Below are positions 43,451-57,325 of a stretch of DNA of 64,000 nucleotides, piece by piece. The notes beneath the pieces were generated by a model. It was not told where the DNA came from. It did no database searches and saw only the letters and a list, made by a program, of their open reading frames with translations. The stretch's first letter is position 1. Each line of letters opens with the position of its first letter. The stretch comes from Hirudinaria manillensis (Eukaryota; Annelida; Clitellata; Hirudinida; Hirudinidae), in contig CM067529.1 in assembly GCA_034509925.1 (NCBI GenBank), positions 4,427,001 through 4,491,000 of the forward strand, given 5' to 3'. The translations under genes and the position numbers were made by a program.

Positions 43451-45015
43451 AGTTTTGCCAGTTTTTATGTGGTTGGTACAAAGAAAAAATAGCTATGTGT
43501 ATGAAAATATTGAGTGATTCCTAAGTTTTGCATTATATGTATCACTGCTCAAACATAAAGTAGACCCATGTGAATATAGTGTATGTGTTTCAGTGCATTC
43601 TATAATGAAGTGAGCTCCAGCAAAAAGAATTTAGATCCAAAAACTTTATAAGTTTTTAATTTTTAAGTTGGCTCTAGAGGTGGTAATCCAAACTACTATG
43701 AGGGGGCACAAATTTGATCTTTAAATTTAATTTGTAACATAACTTTTATTTTTGAGCTCCGGAAAATTCTAGTTGATCAGTAGTCTGCTTTACAAAGTGT
43801 TCTTATTTGAAAGTACAGATACTTTTTCCGCCATTGAACAAAACAATGAAATGGGTTATTGATAAGTCGTGGAAAAGACGTGACTTAATAACTATTTGCC
43901 GCCAAATTTCACGTAGATTGCTAGCAACTCCAATTTCATTCAAAGTTAGTTGCAACGGTTAGGCTCCTCTTATCGCTCCCGATACAGAAATGTAAACATT
44001 CGCTGGATGTGCAAGGAATAATAAGTTTCCGACGCTTGTTCTTTTAAAACTAGAATAAATTTAATTTTGCTAAAAGAAATGTCAGACATGTTAATTAATT
44101 AAATTTATCAAAAATTAAACGTGTTGAGGTTTTTCTTATAGATTTGGTTTATCGAGTTGGGGGAACAGCTGCACTAGTGCTTTAACAGATAAGCTCTAAT
44201 AAGTTCCTTTACAAAGTCGTTTTACTTAGTGACACCTGATAATTTTTCCTCACGACTCGAACTCTAACCTATTATTCTGAGTTAACTTTAAATTTATTTT
44301 AGCACAGAAATACAAAGTAAGGCAACAAATTTAACTCCAGTTAAGATGTTGACAAAGCTATTTGAAAATTAATACGTTTAAGTTTGTTATGAAATAACTA
44401 GAATAACATTTGCGTTTTCCGCAGTGTGTTCACAACCTCACATACGATGAATTTCAGTCTCTCTCATTCGAAGCGATTCTCAAGTTAATTCGCAGATTCC
44501 AACATTCTACGAACGACATTCACATCACGTCAAACAATTAAATAAATAAATTTTTTAGAAGAAAGCTTTAGATTCAATTAGCTCAAATTGAATGGAAGTA
44601 ATTTTCATCATCACATCTTCGGAATAACATCTGCTACAGGAAGAGCAAGGAAAAGGCAGCATAACAGGACGAGTCGATTCCCGAAGGCAGTTGACCAAGT
44701 TGACAACTAAATATCATCTTTTGTTTATCAATAATCCCCCGGTAGTTCTGAAGAGCATGGAAAAATCGTTTTGAGAGGTTGTTTGCACCGCAATACGCAA
44801 GGGCTTCCATGCGACAGGGTTTGCAGCATCATAGCAGCCGAGCCTCGACAGGCGGATACACGCTCGTTTAAGGGACATACTACTTGCTTACAACGGAGGA
44901 GGAAATGTCTGTTCCGTTCCTCCGTCTAACAAATTCGAAATCGTGGATTGTCGACTGAAACAGAAATTCTGTTGTCTAATAATTGGGACTTTTCCGAAAG
45001 GACGAACCGAGCAAA
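43451..45015. other. Intergenic and Fas2-like gene upstream region
   Basis: 1.6 kb without a supported exon. It holds the MGME1 3' end and the presumed promoter and leader of the Fas2-like gene; the last 500 bp are less AT-rich, as expected of a leader exon. Confidence 0.45.
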
Positions 45016-48000
45016 ATGACTTATTCCTGGAGTCTGCAAACCTTTTGGCTTCTCGAATGTTTTTGTTTTTTTCCAGGTAATAATCGCATTTTTCAGGTTT
45101 TCATCTGACGGCGTTGCTGCTAATTTTAGCAGGCTATTTTCGGTTTTTGTCATTGATTTAACTTTCGCATTTAACAGTCCTAAATTTAATTTAAATATTC
45201 AGTAATTTAAATATTCATATTATATAATTATTGAGTTAGATTATTAACTTTGATTAATATATAAATAGCGTTATTGATGTTTAAAATATACTTTAAATTT
45301 TAATGAGAAATGTTAAGAAAGTGCTGGCAACAGGCGTAAATTAATCATTCATTGATGATTTTGATATTTAAATTATTTAATATTTAACTCATTAATCCGA
45401 TAAATCATAAAACAAAATCAACAACCGTAGCTTTCAATTAAAATTATTGAGGTTAACTTTAATTATTTCTCCAAATGGTGTCGTTTCGAATTTCAGTGTG
45501 AATTAATTCACTTGAAAATCACCACTTGAAAATTATTTTTAGACCTTACGTCTAAAATCTGGATAATATATTACGTCTAATAATCTGCCATCATTTTGTC
45601 CGAACCAAAATCAAAATGAATTTCGAGACATTTGATGGGAATGACGACTGCCTGGCTTTTCGTTCCATTGCAGAGGCAATGGATGATTTCAATCAGTCTA
45701 CAAATATTCGATTTGTTTAAAATGCATTTCGTTACATTTGCTTTTTAATCGATCATAAATTTAATATCATAATCGATATATTGGAAAGCTTCATCTAACG
45801 AAGGATGAAACTCTTTCGTAACTTTTCCGTCTCCGTACGGAGAAACCGACATCTGTTGTGACGATGTTTGTCGTCTGGTTTTGCGATTTGAAAATAAGTC
45901 AACATTACTGGAAAGGACAGCGCTATTAACTGCATTCTTGCAATTACGCTACTCCAGAGCCAGCTACGAATTCGTCGTGTTTCTGTTTACACGGATGCAT
46001 TCTTTGTTACATCACTTTGACGGTCTCTCATCACACGGTGTTTCCACTATTTTTTAAAATTTAGTAAATCTATTTATGCCATTTGACGCCAGTGTCCTGA
46101 CCGTATGCGTTACAAAAGGTCTGGTTTATACTCGCCTCCACTCCACTGTCTTTGCCTTCTTCTTGAATTATTAAATTTTGTTATTAGAGTTTATCGAGCA
46201 GAAAGTAATGTTTCCAAATTATGCTCGAAGCAGACCTAGTCCAACGATTTCAGGTATGCAATGAACTCTAATTACATTTATTAATGAACCCTTGGAGACT
46301 TTTCAAAGACTACAGAAGATGCAATGACGATGGTGATGATAATTTTAATGTTAATAACGAGTCCATCCCAATTTATTTCCCATGGGAAAATTGAAAAAAA
46401 AGCCAGGATTGAAAGTCTAATTCCAGCGTAATTCTGGTGGGAATTTAATGCAAGAATAATTGACGACATATCACTTTTACGCATGTTTAACTGTGATGAT
46501 CTTCTAATTGTTCAGTACGTTCAAATCTGAAAGTGATTTGAATAGGACACTTGATTTGTAAATAATTTATTTATGCTTAAATTATGTTTATTTTAATAAT
46601 ATTATGTTTATTAACATAAACATAATTTAGCATAATGCTTAGAACGATGTCATTATGCCTAAAGCTCTCAACATTGAGCCGTTCTTTGGCTGAATCCGGA
46701 AGAAGCTTTATTTTAGTATTTGGTCTGACTTTCTCTTGCGTGCCATTTTATTTTATATTTTATTTTTAGCAAAACTGAATCTAATCGTTTTGAAGGAACA
46801 TTTTATACGAAGAAATTCATTGCTTTTCAGGACTTTCTAAAAATATTCCTTGAACTTTTGCTCGCAATTTAGCGTTATTTATAAATTATTCTCCTTAACT
46901 TTTATCCTGCCATGTTTCTTTCCATTCGGCTTTCTGAAACCTTTTGCCCGGAGGGAAAAATTCTGAAATTGATTGGTTTCCTTTGCATTGATATTTGAAT
47001 AAATCTTATAAATGTAACGAATTCGCTAACATTACAACAATTAAGTTAATTGAATTAATAACATTATTATATAAGAATATTATATTTAAAAGAGTTAATG
47101 CGCACACACATGAATGCCTTAATTCATATTGCAAGCGATTCAACCATGTGACACCATAGAGTCTCATTTACGATCCAGTTCTTAAAGACATCATGTTTTC
47201 TTCTCCATTTGTTGAATTAATTGGGACCGAAGGAAAATAGATGTGCTAACGTCGAGGATGATTATTCATTTGACATCGGAATATTTTCGGAGCATTTATT
47301 GAGAACCTATCAAAAGTGGTTTTCATGATTTTATTCCGAGAAATATTATTTATAAATTAATGCCATTAAATGGAAATGACGAAACGTCACTTGAAATATT
47401 TTCTTCAGATGAAACTTAGATTAATTAAAGCTTTTTTTTGTGCACAAATAGTTGTTAATCAACATATTCTTGAATTAACGGTCAAATAAATAGTTTCATA
47501 TGTTGCTGATAGTTTGTCATTATTTCATTTCATTTACAATTACAGTATCTAATTTAACTTTATAATTTCGCCTTAATATGCCTGAAAATACTCGCAGGGA
47601 ATTTTCTTTTTGAAATCAAACTGAAACCGTTGAACCAAGAAAAGGTGGTGAAGTCCCTCGGAAAGAACCTCCTATCGACCTGTGAGGTGGTTGGATCGAT
47701 AGATGGCAACCTGCGCATCCAATGGTTGGACCAAAACAGACGAGAAGTGCTCGAAAACACGGGGACCACGGGCTCTGCAAGGTTGAATTTTCACGAAGAG
47801 TGTTTTTAATTTGTTCGTCGGATTTGATTTAAATAAATTTCATAGAATAATTGCTGGACTGTCGCTATTAGTAACAGTTTATTAACAACGTGGCAATGCA
47901 GAGTCTACATAGACAAAGACGGACCAAGAGTAAGGAAACTTTACGTGACCAAAATCGAAGCGAGAGACGCGGGCAGATATTCGTGTCAAGTTGAAGTCAA

Positions 48001-51000
48001 CAACCAAAAGAAGGAAAAATTCTTCGAACTCGTTCTTTATAGTAAGCAGTGTTCCATCAATTTAATTTAAGAATAATTTACTATCTAAACGTAAATAATA
48101 TTAGACTATTTGAGTCTATTTTTTCATTTTCATATTTTAATTTGTCCACGTTTCAGAGGAGATAACCTTTGACGACGCCCCGCCAACCCAGCACCCAGCC
48201 GTTCACAGGGACTCAATAATCAAGTGCCAGGTCAGCGGCGAACCGACTCCCGTCGTTTCGTGGAAACTCAACGACACCATGGCCATCGGAAATGGTGAAC
48301 ACTTTACATGAAATTGAACAGATAAACACGTAATTGAAAAGATAAAACGACATAAAAGCAATATAATCAATTCAATATTCATTGAAACTTTTAACCCATT
48401 CCCGCCAACGACATTGAAATTTTCCTTCGCTTGAAGGTCAGTTAATCGAACAGTTAGTGGATTAATGGCTGACAGGAGTTAATTTAAATTTACTATTAAT
48501 GAGAAAGAAAGAAATCGCTCGATCTAAATTTGATCCACAACAACAACAACAACAACAGCAACAAAAACAGCAACAACACGGCTAAAACACCGGCAACATA
48601 AATAATTTTAAAGGTAAAAATGCCATAAGAACCATTTGTCCTTGCATCGTAATTGGATTATCATTTCGTGTCGAAGCACGATTATTTTACTTTTATTTAT
48701 TTATTTTTTTTATTTACCTCAAAAAAAACGAGCAGAGAACAAATATCCTTTTCCTGTTCGTCCAGCAAACGATGAATTAATTAAGAACGAAAGGTTAGAA
48801 GGGGATGTAAACATGTCATTTGGATGACAGAAAAGGTCGTGGGTGACAATCATTGATGAGAACCGACTTCTTCGTTGAAGATGCAACAATGATATTGGAT
48901 AGAACTGTTTTAGATGAACGATAATTCACGATAATAATAAATAAATAAAATATAACAAATAAATAAATAATTACAAATAATGTCGGCCTTTACTCACGTT
49001 TCTAATGATTAACGTTTATTAAGAATACAAGATCGTGAGAATCGGATGATTCTGAGATGATTGAAATCGAATGTTATTATTATTATTATTATTAATATTA
49101 GCTTCTAGACTGATCAGTTCACGAATGTACATCACGAATGTAGCTGAATAACTGAATTACATGTCCTTTCTAACAGGTCCATAAGCAGATGCCATCTTAA
49201 TAAATAATAGCTTAATAAATAACATCTTAATAAATAATAGCTTAATAAATAACATCTTAATAAATAATAGCTGACTCCACGAATATAATTTATTAAACGA
49301 TAAGAAAGTAACCCCGACGTCTTCCACGAAAATTTACTTTGATAAAAACTCATTCGAAAATGTAATTATTTATACAAGAATACATTTATTAACATAAGAT
49401 ATTTAAAACATAAATATTTACTTATATAAAACTACATTTACTAACAAAAGAGAACTCGAATTTGCAAAAAGACAATGATTCTTCAAAACTTTAGAGTTGA
49501 GTGAGTTGACCAAATGCGTGAACTCAGCAAGAATCTGATTCTGAAAAATAACAGCATCTACGAATGGAACGATAGTGAACGACAATTTAAGCAAATATTC
49601 CCAGAACTTTTCAAAGAAAGACGGCCTAGGAATGCAAGAAACTGTCATCGGATAAACTAAAAGTTTCGGTCAACCGAGAAAAAAGCGAAGAAAAAGGTTA
49701 ATGGAAGGCAAAAGCGTTGGTCAGAAATCAGAGAAAAGATCTTGGATTTTTCAGACCGTTGCCTGCGATAGAGTTTCGTTTGAACCGAGAGAAAGTTTTT
49801 GTCTCAATGGGTGCCATTTTCTGGCCTGATTCTTAATTGTACCTGGCGTGGTTTCAAGTTGTTTTATCAGGTCCTAATGTCACATTTCGCTGGAGATTCT
49901 GGACCACGCCGGGGGAAGTTCTTGATTGATTTATTGATATTTTTGTCGGAGACAATAAAACAATTCTCGGTATATAATTATAATATTATTCATAATGATA
50001 ATTATAATAATGCACTTTTGGTGGTTAAATATTACTACGTGCAAAATTATTTCACGATTGATGCCTTCTAAAAATTAATAGAAAATGTTAAAAATTAAAC
50101 AATTTAATTCAGAGGGAAAGGGAAGATATTTGGTCGAGAAGAAAGGTCTCCTGGTGAAGAACATCACCCAAGCCGACAATGGTTACTACACTTGCAGAGC
50201 AGAAGTCGAAGCGGATGGGAGATACGACGAACGAAGAATTCTTGTCGTTGTGCACGGTAGGATGTAGTTGGTGCTGTTGTTGTGCTGCAACTGCTGCTGT
50301 GTTTTGGATGTAGTTGGTGCTGTCCTAGTTTAACGTCCGTCAGCAAACGTTAGTATGTTAGTTGGTGCTACCCCGACAATTTGAATTCTTGGTTTGCTGG
50401 AGGCGAAAGTCTTGAAGACCACTCAGAGACGCGATAGCATCATTCAACTATTATATGTAAATCGCCATTTCGGATATTTAGTCTTCAAATTTTTGTTTTT
50501 TGTAATTTATTTCTTTTCTTGACATGACTTTGGTGGATAAAGTGATCACTTCTAACGTATAACAGGAAAAAAAGGAGAAAAATTTTGTTTTAAAATTTGA
50601 TTCCTCAAAATATATTCGGACGTGCTGAAATTGTAAACACAGACTTTTCAAGTTCAGTCGAAGTAGCATATTGCTTATCCAGCGTAGCAAATTGGTTTCC
50701 ACTTTGACAAGTGCAGCCAATTTCCGGATGATAGTTTAACCGACATTCTCTGTAAAACTCACAACCCTAATGTTACTATCCAAGACTTTATTGTGTTAAT
50801 GTTAGAGAAAAGAAACTCATTAACAATCGATGTTCTGCAAAAAAGAAGTTATTGCAGGAAGTTATTCGTTGAAGTTATTCTCGAACCGATGGATCCTGGT
50901 TAATTTATTGCTGTTTGGATCATCATCTGGTCTTTTACTTTAGACTTTTTCAATATGGATATCTACAGCCTGTGTTTGATAATAATTTCCTGCATTTATT

Positions 51001-51670
51001 ATTAGATTTCATATATAAAAAGACTAGATAAGTTAAAAATAAGATTTCTGGATGCAATTCATAAAATTATTTTGATTGAATATTTTCTTTATTTTCAATT
51101 CTTTACTTCAATCATTCGTCGTTTTCGTTTCAGTTCCTCCGAAAGTGACAAAATCCATCGGTCAAATAAACGGCACAGAAGGACATCTGGCAATTATTTC
51201 ATGCAATGCATCAGGTTTTCCGCGCCCGCTTTTCAAGTTTTCCAAGGTAATTAAGACTTAAAGAAATAATGTAACGTTATGTACAACTTATTTATGTATA
51301 TTATTTATAATTATTAAAGTTATTTTAGCCACTTAATCGCGTAAATTAATCATCATTTCAGGATGACAAAGAGCTTCAACCCAGCGAAAGAATTAAGATT
51401 GAAGCTGATTCTGGCAGAGTTACATTTGACAGCCTCCTGAAATCAGACGAGGGACAATACACCTGCAGTGCATCGAACGATGTTGGTGAAAACGTCGCCA
51501 AAGGGTCACTAAAAGTATTCGGTTGGTCGAGTTATGGATTGTAATATCGGCAGAATTTGAAATTGAATTTGCTTTTGTGTTAGGTAAGATTACTTTGTTA
51601 TTATTATTATTATAATAATTATTATTATTATTTGTTTATTCACAATCACGGCCTCCGCCGGTTTATTATG

Positions 51671-51751
<81 letters not shown>

Positions 51752-54700
51752 GTTGTTATCATCATCATTATTATTATTATCATATATTATCGAATAAGAA
51801 CATTTAAAAACTAAAAAAAAATTATCTGTCGCAATCATTTCTGTTTATGGCGTTGAATGCATTCCAGTGACTCCGAAGATCACCGAGTACCGCAACATCA
51901 CGAAAAACGAACAGGATACTGGAGTTTTAACTTGCAGGTCACAAGGAGATCCGAATCCAAGCATGTCTTTTAGAAAGGAAGGACAAAGGGAGGACTACAA
52001 GACGGGTTCGAATGTAAGAAGAATTGAAATTAGTAACGATTACATAATTAAATATGATTTTTTTAAACTGATAAAAATATTTTAAATGTCTCTAAATGTT
52101 GGTGTTTCAACAAAGGATGGTGGAAGAATCACAGTGACTCAGAAATCTCCAGGACATTTGGAATTGGTTATTAGAAAATTAGGACCTTCAGACAGAGCCG
52201 GTTACTATTGCCTGTCAAAGAACAGCGTTGGCTCAGATGAAGTTCTAGGGTTTCTGGACGTACAATGTTCGAATTTTCTCTTTTTATGAAAAGCAAAACT
52301 TTCATTAACTCCAAGGAGTGTTCGTATCTTGAATCTGTTTTGCTTTTTCGTGTAAAGATAAGCCAAGATTTTCAACGGGCCAAATAAGCACGTCTCATAG
52401 CTGGGTCGGAAGAGTACACAATGTAACCTGTCTCGTGGAGGCGAATCCTACAGCGGTCATCCAGTGGATCAGGTACGACAGGGTCCTCGAAAACAACGAC
52501 ACCTACAGAATATTTCCCATGACCGACAACAGCAGCCTTCAGGTTTTCATTTTTCAATTCAATTTGATTTGCTGTTGAATGAACAAAGTGATAAAATTAT
52601 GAAGCATAATATAGAAATAATTTACTTAGAGACCAAATAAAATGATCGATGTTTGAGGATCTTTTTAAGATGCTTAAAGACATTCCATATTTATTCGCAT
52701 TGAAATTATCTCAGAAATCCTCAATAACCTAATATTTGATATTATTCGAGACAATGTAGGGTAAAACATGTTTCTAGATGCCATGTATTAAATTAGCATT
52801 TTTTAAAATTTAGATCCGAGTTAAAGATGGTGACAAAAACTGGATCTACGGAGATTATCACTGTTTTGCCAAAAACAGCAAAGGTGAAAGCAGACACACT
52901 ATTAAACTTATGAAGGCAGGTGAGAAAGAATTCTGTCCAAATAATTGCAGTAATACAGTCGAACTTTAATTAAATGGACGAGCGAATGAGAAGCATTTAG
53001 TGTAATGTAACGAATATTCTTAATTTTGAGTGCAATCCACAGCAATTGCAGTAAATTCAGATCGGTTTTCGAGTGCACTTGTTCTAAGTACATCCAAACG
53101 AAAGTCTTCTTGAAAGTGAAATTCTTTCACAATCTTGTTTACATCTTTCCATGTCCAGATGTTCCTGAAAAACCGAAGGTGGCTTTGTTAGAATCGACGG
53201 CCAACACTCTGACCTTACGCCTCAATCCGCCTCTTAACAACGGAGGGATGGAATTGATAGGATACAGAGTGGAGCTTAATAACACCGCCTATGATTATTC
53301 GATCAGTTTGTATCTAGATTTTTAGTCATTTCTCGAGAAATTCAGTTTAGCTGCTCGCATGGAGACGTAGATATTTTCTTCAAAAGGCATGTTCGAATGA
53401 CAAATTATTGTTTAATAAATTGAAACACAAATTCTTTCATCGCAACAGCCGATCACCACAAGACGAATCACAGCCATTTGCATCGTCAGTAACGATTTTA
53501 TGAATTAAATTTGTTTTAAATAATCTGTATTTTATTTTTTTTAAATTTCCAGGTGATAGTTCATGGAATAAGCAGCATGCCACCTTCAACCGATCCGGTT
53601 ATTGACAATGTATTTTTCTTATCCAAAAGTTTTCCAATGTCTTTAAAACCATGTGATTTCAACGACAGCCGCTGATGTGAGGATTGAAAATCTAAGGCCC
53701 AGGACCAGATACATATTCAGAGTAATGGCCAAAAATGAGGTCGGGGCTGGACCAGCTGCTGACTTCAATGCGACCACAACCGACCAATGTAATCGGTCAA
53801 GTTGAAAATTTCACGCGGTCGTCACCTCTAGAACTTGAATTTTATTAATTTAGAAATTTTGACCGATTCAAGCACGTCATAGAAACTAATAGACTGGTAT
53901 TAACAGCGTTAGAGTTAATAAATATTTTATATTTGTTTTCATTCAAGCCAAGCCCTTTCCAATTCACATTGTTTCACCGGTGCAAGGCAGCAATTCCTAC
54001 CAATACAAACTCATGTGGGACAAACCTAAGACCGGAGGCTACCCTATAAAGGAATACGAAATCAAATTCAGAAAGGTACTCGGTCATTTCAAACATGGGA
54101 CGGTTTATAAAGTATTTATATAAATATACACCTTTATATATTTTGTTACATTGGTTAAAAGTTAATAAAGATTAAGAAGTCAAATTGTCGTTTATAGGCT
54201 GCCGTTCAAGCGAATCCAGAAGGTGTACTGAGTGATAGCGAGGAGCAGGGAGGTACGCCTGGAAAGTGGTTGCTTTTGACTCACCCTGACAATCCGGAAG
54301 AGCCGTCGTTGTCTCACGTCATCACTGGACTCGAACCCCTGACGACGTACGAGGTTGTCGTTTACGCCCACAACCAACTCGGCAAGTCGGAGGCAGAACG
54401 AACGTTCAGATTCAGAACTAACGAAGGTAGGTTGTTTGATCTCTTTTTTTTTAAACTTTCGAAAATTTAAAAACTACTTTTTTCTGTAAAAGTCTTGCAT
54501 GAAGTGTTGGCATGTTAACGATAAGTTGACCGCCTTTCTTTCTATGTCTTTGCCTATCGAGATCCAAGTATTTCTAAAACAATTCAGTCAGTGACTATAC
54601 TTCGATACTAATCATTGTGGTCTTCTTTCCTGATGCATATCCACCTATTTTTCGCCACCAGTTTCGACCAGTCTATTCAAAAGAACACGACGTCCCTGCT

Positions 54701-56722
54701 ACTCTTCACTACCAAACTTTAAGTACATATAATTAGTATTATAATCGCAGGCACTTCTATTACACACACCAATTTGCCCGAAAGAAAAATGTTCTTTCCA
54801 TAGATAGGCAATTGTATCTATATTCGATTAATCTCTTTTTTGCTTTTAATCTTCTAAACTGATTTCTTCAATGCTCCACAAAACACAGACATTCCGAATC
54901 CATTATTAAGTGCATCAATTCCTTCAATTACTTTCTAGAAACTTTTCATAAACTAATAGAATTCACAAGCTTCAGCGTCCACTTCAGACCAGCTTTTCCC
55001 AAAAAGTCCAGTTCTTGTGCATGTTAGCACCTCTGCGTATGTTTAGCGTGCAAAGTAAGAGCAGAATTTCTAGACGTTTTTAAGAATAAATAAATACTGA
55101 AAATCATAATTAAATATTTATTTCATCATTGATTTAGAGTACTTGTTTTTTTTTCTTTTTAGTTCGAATTGGTTCGTCATCTCGAGCCAGCGTATCACGC
55201 TATATACAAGTTCATTCGCTTCTCCAACTAGGCATTTCCCTACTTTGTTTCAAGAAATAGCCAGATGTTTTCATTTCTAATTTATTTTTCTGAAGAAACA
55301 GTTTGTTGTCGTTGCGCAATTGTCGTCCAGCATGAACAAATACAATGTTTTATTATCTTGTCGAATGTCAAAGCATTTTGGACAAAAAGATGTTTTTGTT
55401 CTTCCGATCAGTTTTTGAACAATGTCGTCATGATTTGATGAATTCATTGGAATCGTGTCTCAATCCTTACTTTCAAATAAATAGAGAGAGAGAGAGAGAA
55501 TCGGCTTGAATTTCTGTGGAACTTAGCGAAATATTTTGCATTGAATCTTCAATGATAATCTGCACACTGAGCTTGTTTCAGTTAGAATTTTGTTTCTAAG
55601 AGATTAGATTTAGAAACCTGATTTTCGTGTTGTTGGGAGCACAATTCATTCAAACTCATAACGCTTGACGTATTTGTCGGCTTTGACATGAATCAGATTG
55701 CGATTTCGTTAAATTTTTTTCGATATTTTTCTCTGCATTTAAACTGTGTCTTTCTGTCCGAAGACAATTTCCAATTATTTTGCTTGTAGAATTATAGAGT
55801 TTGCTCAAAAGTGAAATAACGTTAAAATGTTGACCTTTCATCAAAAAATAAAACATAGTAGACATAGTGAGATCAATAGACAAGCCACGTCTCCGGGTGA
55901 ACGAATGGTCCAAAAGTGGTAGAAAAATTGGAGAGCTTGAAACGCATTTCTAAAATTTGTGACGATGTAATTAGATTTGAATTAATTTCTGATTAATCTA
56001 TTCCTCTATAACGTTTCTTAATTGAAAAAAAATATTAAAACTTAATTAATTAATTCCAACGTTTTCTCGAAGATTCCAAAAAAAAAACAAGAAAACGTTT
56101 TCTGAAAATAAATCTTTAGAAGAGAAAAGTAATAAATATAAAAGTATAAAAGTTTCTGCACCCAGTTACCGAGGTGGATCTCATCTTGGCATCGCGAAAC
56201 TCTGTTGGGATTGGTTTGGTCTTGTTGACGACCATCAGCATTTTCCTGCTCATTCTCATCGTAATCGACATTTCCTGCTACTTTCTAAACGGGTGCGGAC
56301 TGACTATGTTCGTCTGCGTCCGTTTCTGCGACAGAACTAACCCTAACTCCAAGAAGCGCCACCAGCAATTGCAGACCAACGTCGAATCCACGTAGGTCGT
56401 TCTTGGCGCGTGGTTAGCGTGGAATACCGTGATCCATCTTTAAACTTATCTTTTTAAGACATTGCAACGTTCAAACGAGTCCGTCTTTCATCGAAGAGAA
56501 CTGCGAAATGACAACCAGGAGCAACATTCCTGGAGCACCCGAGTTCCAACCGAGAGAGATCGCAAAGTAGGTCCGAGGTAGGGCGTCGGTGATTTCATTA
56601 ACTCATCCTCTTTTTCAAGTTCAGTGCCGTCGGGTCCTAAACCAGACAGACGAAGCGTTTTGAGCCAAGGAGATGAAAGGTGGAAGGATGTCGTGGAGGA
56701 GCTGGAGAAGGAATTGAAGTGA
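45016..56722 (+). CDS. Fas2: Fasciclin II/NCAM-like cell adhesion molecule
   Basis: A homophilic neural adhesion molecule of the Fas2/NCAM/apCAM family. Nineteen exons join in phase to 2634 nt, 877 residues. Exon 1 (45016-45076) gives a signal peptide, MTYSWSLQTFWLLECFCFFP. Five Ig domains follow (Cys/Trp pairs such as STCEV with RYSCQVEV, IKCQVSGEPTPVVSWK with GYYTCRAEV, IISCNASGFPRP with GQYTCSASN, VLTCRSQGDPNP with GYYCLSKN, VTCLVEANPTAVIQW with GDYHCFAKN). Two FN3 domains come next (VPEKPKVALLE to FRVMAKNEVGAGPAADF; MWDKPKTGGYPIKEYEI to YEVVVYAHNQLGKSEAE). The membrane segment and juxtamembrane ILIVIDISCYFLNGCGLTMF match NCAM closely. The short tail ends WKDVVEELEKELK. Three introns exceed 1.5 kb. 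Alternative ends are listed separately. Exon 1 is supported by its phase-1 donor matching exon 2. Confidence 0.9.
45077..47597. other. First intron of the Fas2-like gene
   Basis: 2.5 kb, GT-AG, phase 1. It contains one short, tidy frame at 45616-45720 (see findings) and otherwise AT-rich sequence with no recognisable element. Confidence 0.6.
48295..50112. other. Large intron inside the second Ig domain of the Fas2-like gene
   Basis: 1.8 kb, phase 1. It holds a CAA-rich simple repeat (about 48537-48583) and a 30-bp tandem repeat (49193-49272), with no supported exon. Confidence 0.6.
49193..49272. repeat. 30-bp tandem repeat in Fas2-like intron
   Basis: 2.7 copies of a 30-bp AT-rich unit starting CATCTTAATAAATAATAG, with exact copies at 49193-49222 and 49223-49252 and a partial third to 49272. 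The minus-strand frame over it is only the repeat translated. Confidence 0.9.
51671..51785. repeat. ATT trinucleotide microsatellite
   Basis: About 26 perfect ATT units (51671-51750), then an interruption with GTT and ATC units, then further ATT units. It lies in the intron between Ig domains 3 and 4 of the Fas2-like gene. A second shorter ATT run is at about 51597-51628. Frames of poly-Ile or poly-Asn here are artefacts. Confidence 0.95.
55163..55260 (+). CDS. Alternative 3' exon of Fas2-like gene, predicted GPI-anchor tail
   Basis: Inside the 54427-56165 intron a strong acceptor (a long T-rich run ending CTTTTTAG) opens a 98-nt frame in the phase left by the donor at 54426. Both this exon and the membrane exon begin with TT, completing the same Val codon. 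It encodes VRIGSSSRASVSRYIQVHSL then LQLGISLLCFKK and a stop. Small residues (GSSS), a polar spacer and a short hydrophobic end resemble a GPI signal, though the two final lysines are atypical. AATAAA follows at 55476-55481. Drosophila Fas2 and vertebrate NCAM both make GPI-linked forms from such exons. The GPI reading is inference. Confidence 0.6.
55476..55481 (+). terminator. Poly(A) signal for the predicted GPI isoform
   Basis: AATAAA 216 nt after the stop of the alternative exon and before the membrane exon, where a short isoform would need it. Confidence 0.45.
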
Positions 56723-57325
56723 CTTTTTACTATACTTTCTAGTATTATGTCCAGAGACGTGTCATACTTTTGAACTTTAATCACGGGATTAGTTCAATTT
56801 GAATAGAACCAAATGTAGCATCGAGACAAATTTTGCGCTTAGAACTCCGCTCGATTATCGAGGAAGGGCAAAGACACAAAGCTCTAATTAGGACCGCTAA
56901 CTAATATCTATTCGCTTACATTATTGCTAGACCTAAATATTTATTAATTATAAATGATGTTGTGATTATATTTTTGTGCAAAATTCAATTTAAACAATTT
57001 AAATAAGCCGGACAATCACAAGATTTGTAATCAAAATAGGGATCCTTAGTATTAAATTCTTATTGAATTGTAAAAGTTAACAAAATAATAGCGTGAAGTT
57101 ATTGTTTAATGTCAATAAGCAGGACAATAAGTCGGGATAAGTGCGGAACAATGTCAGTGAATTGGATTTTTGATACCATCTTTTGAATTTAGGTTATTAT
57201 TTATACAAATCGATAAATATTTGTCGCCTGAAGTTTTTACTGCAGTTAGAGATTGTTCTTGGATCATAACAAGTTTGGATTGTTTCTCTCGGAGTTGAAG
57301 TAAAATTAGGCTGGAAATGTTTCAG

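Noticed and set aside
51590-51838. Frames of poly-Asn and poly-Ile on the two strands
   Set aside because: They are translations of the ATT microsatellite in an intron.
53449-53487. Possible extra exon in the first FN3 domain of the Fas2-like gene
   Set aside because: It has splice-like edges, but skipping it joins the flanking exons in frame and gives the better FN3 sequence, while including it leads to a stop with the next acceptor.
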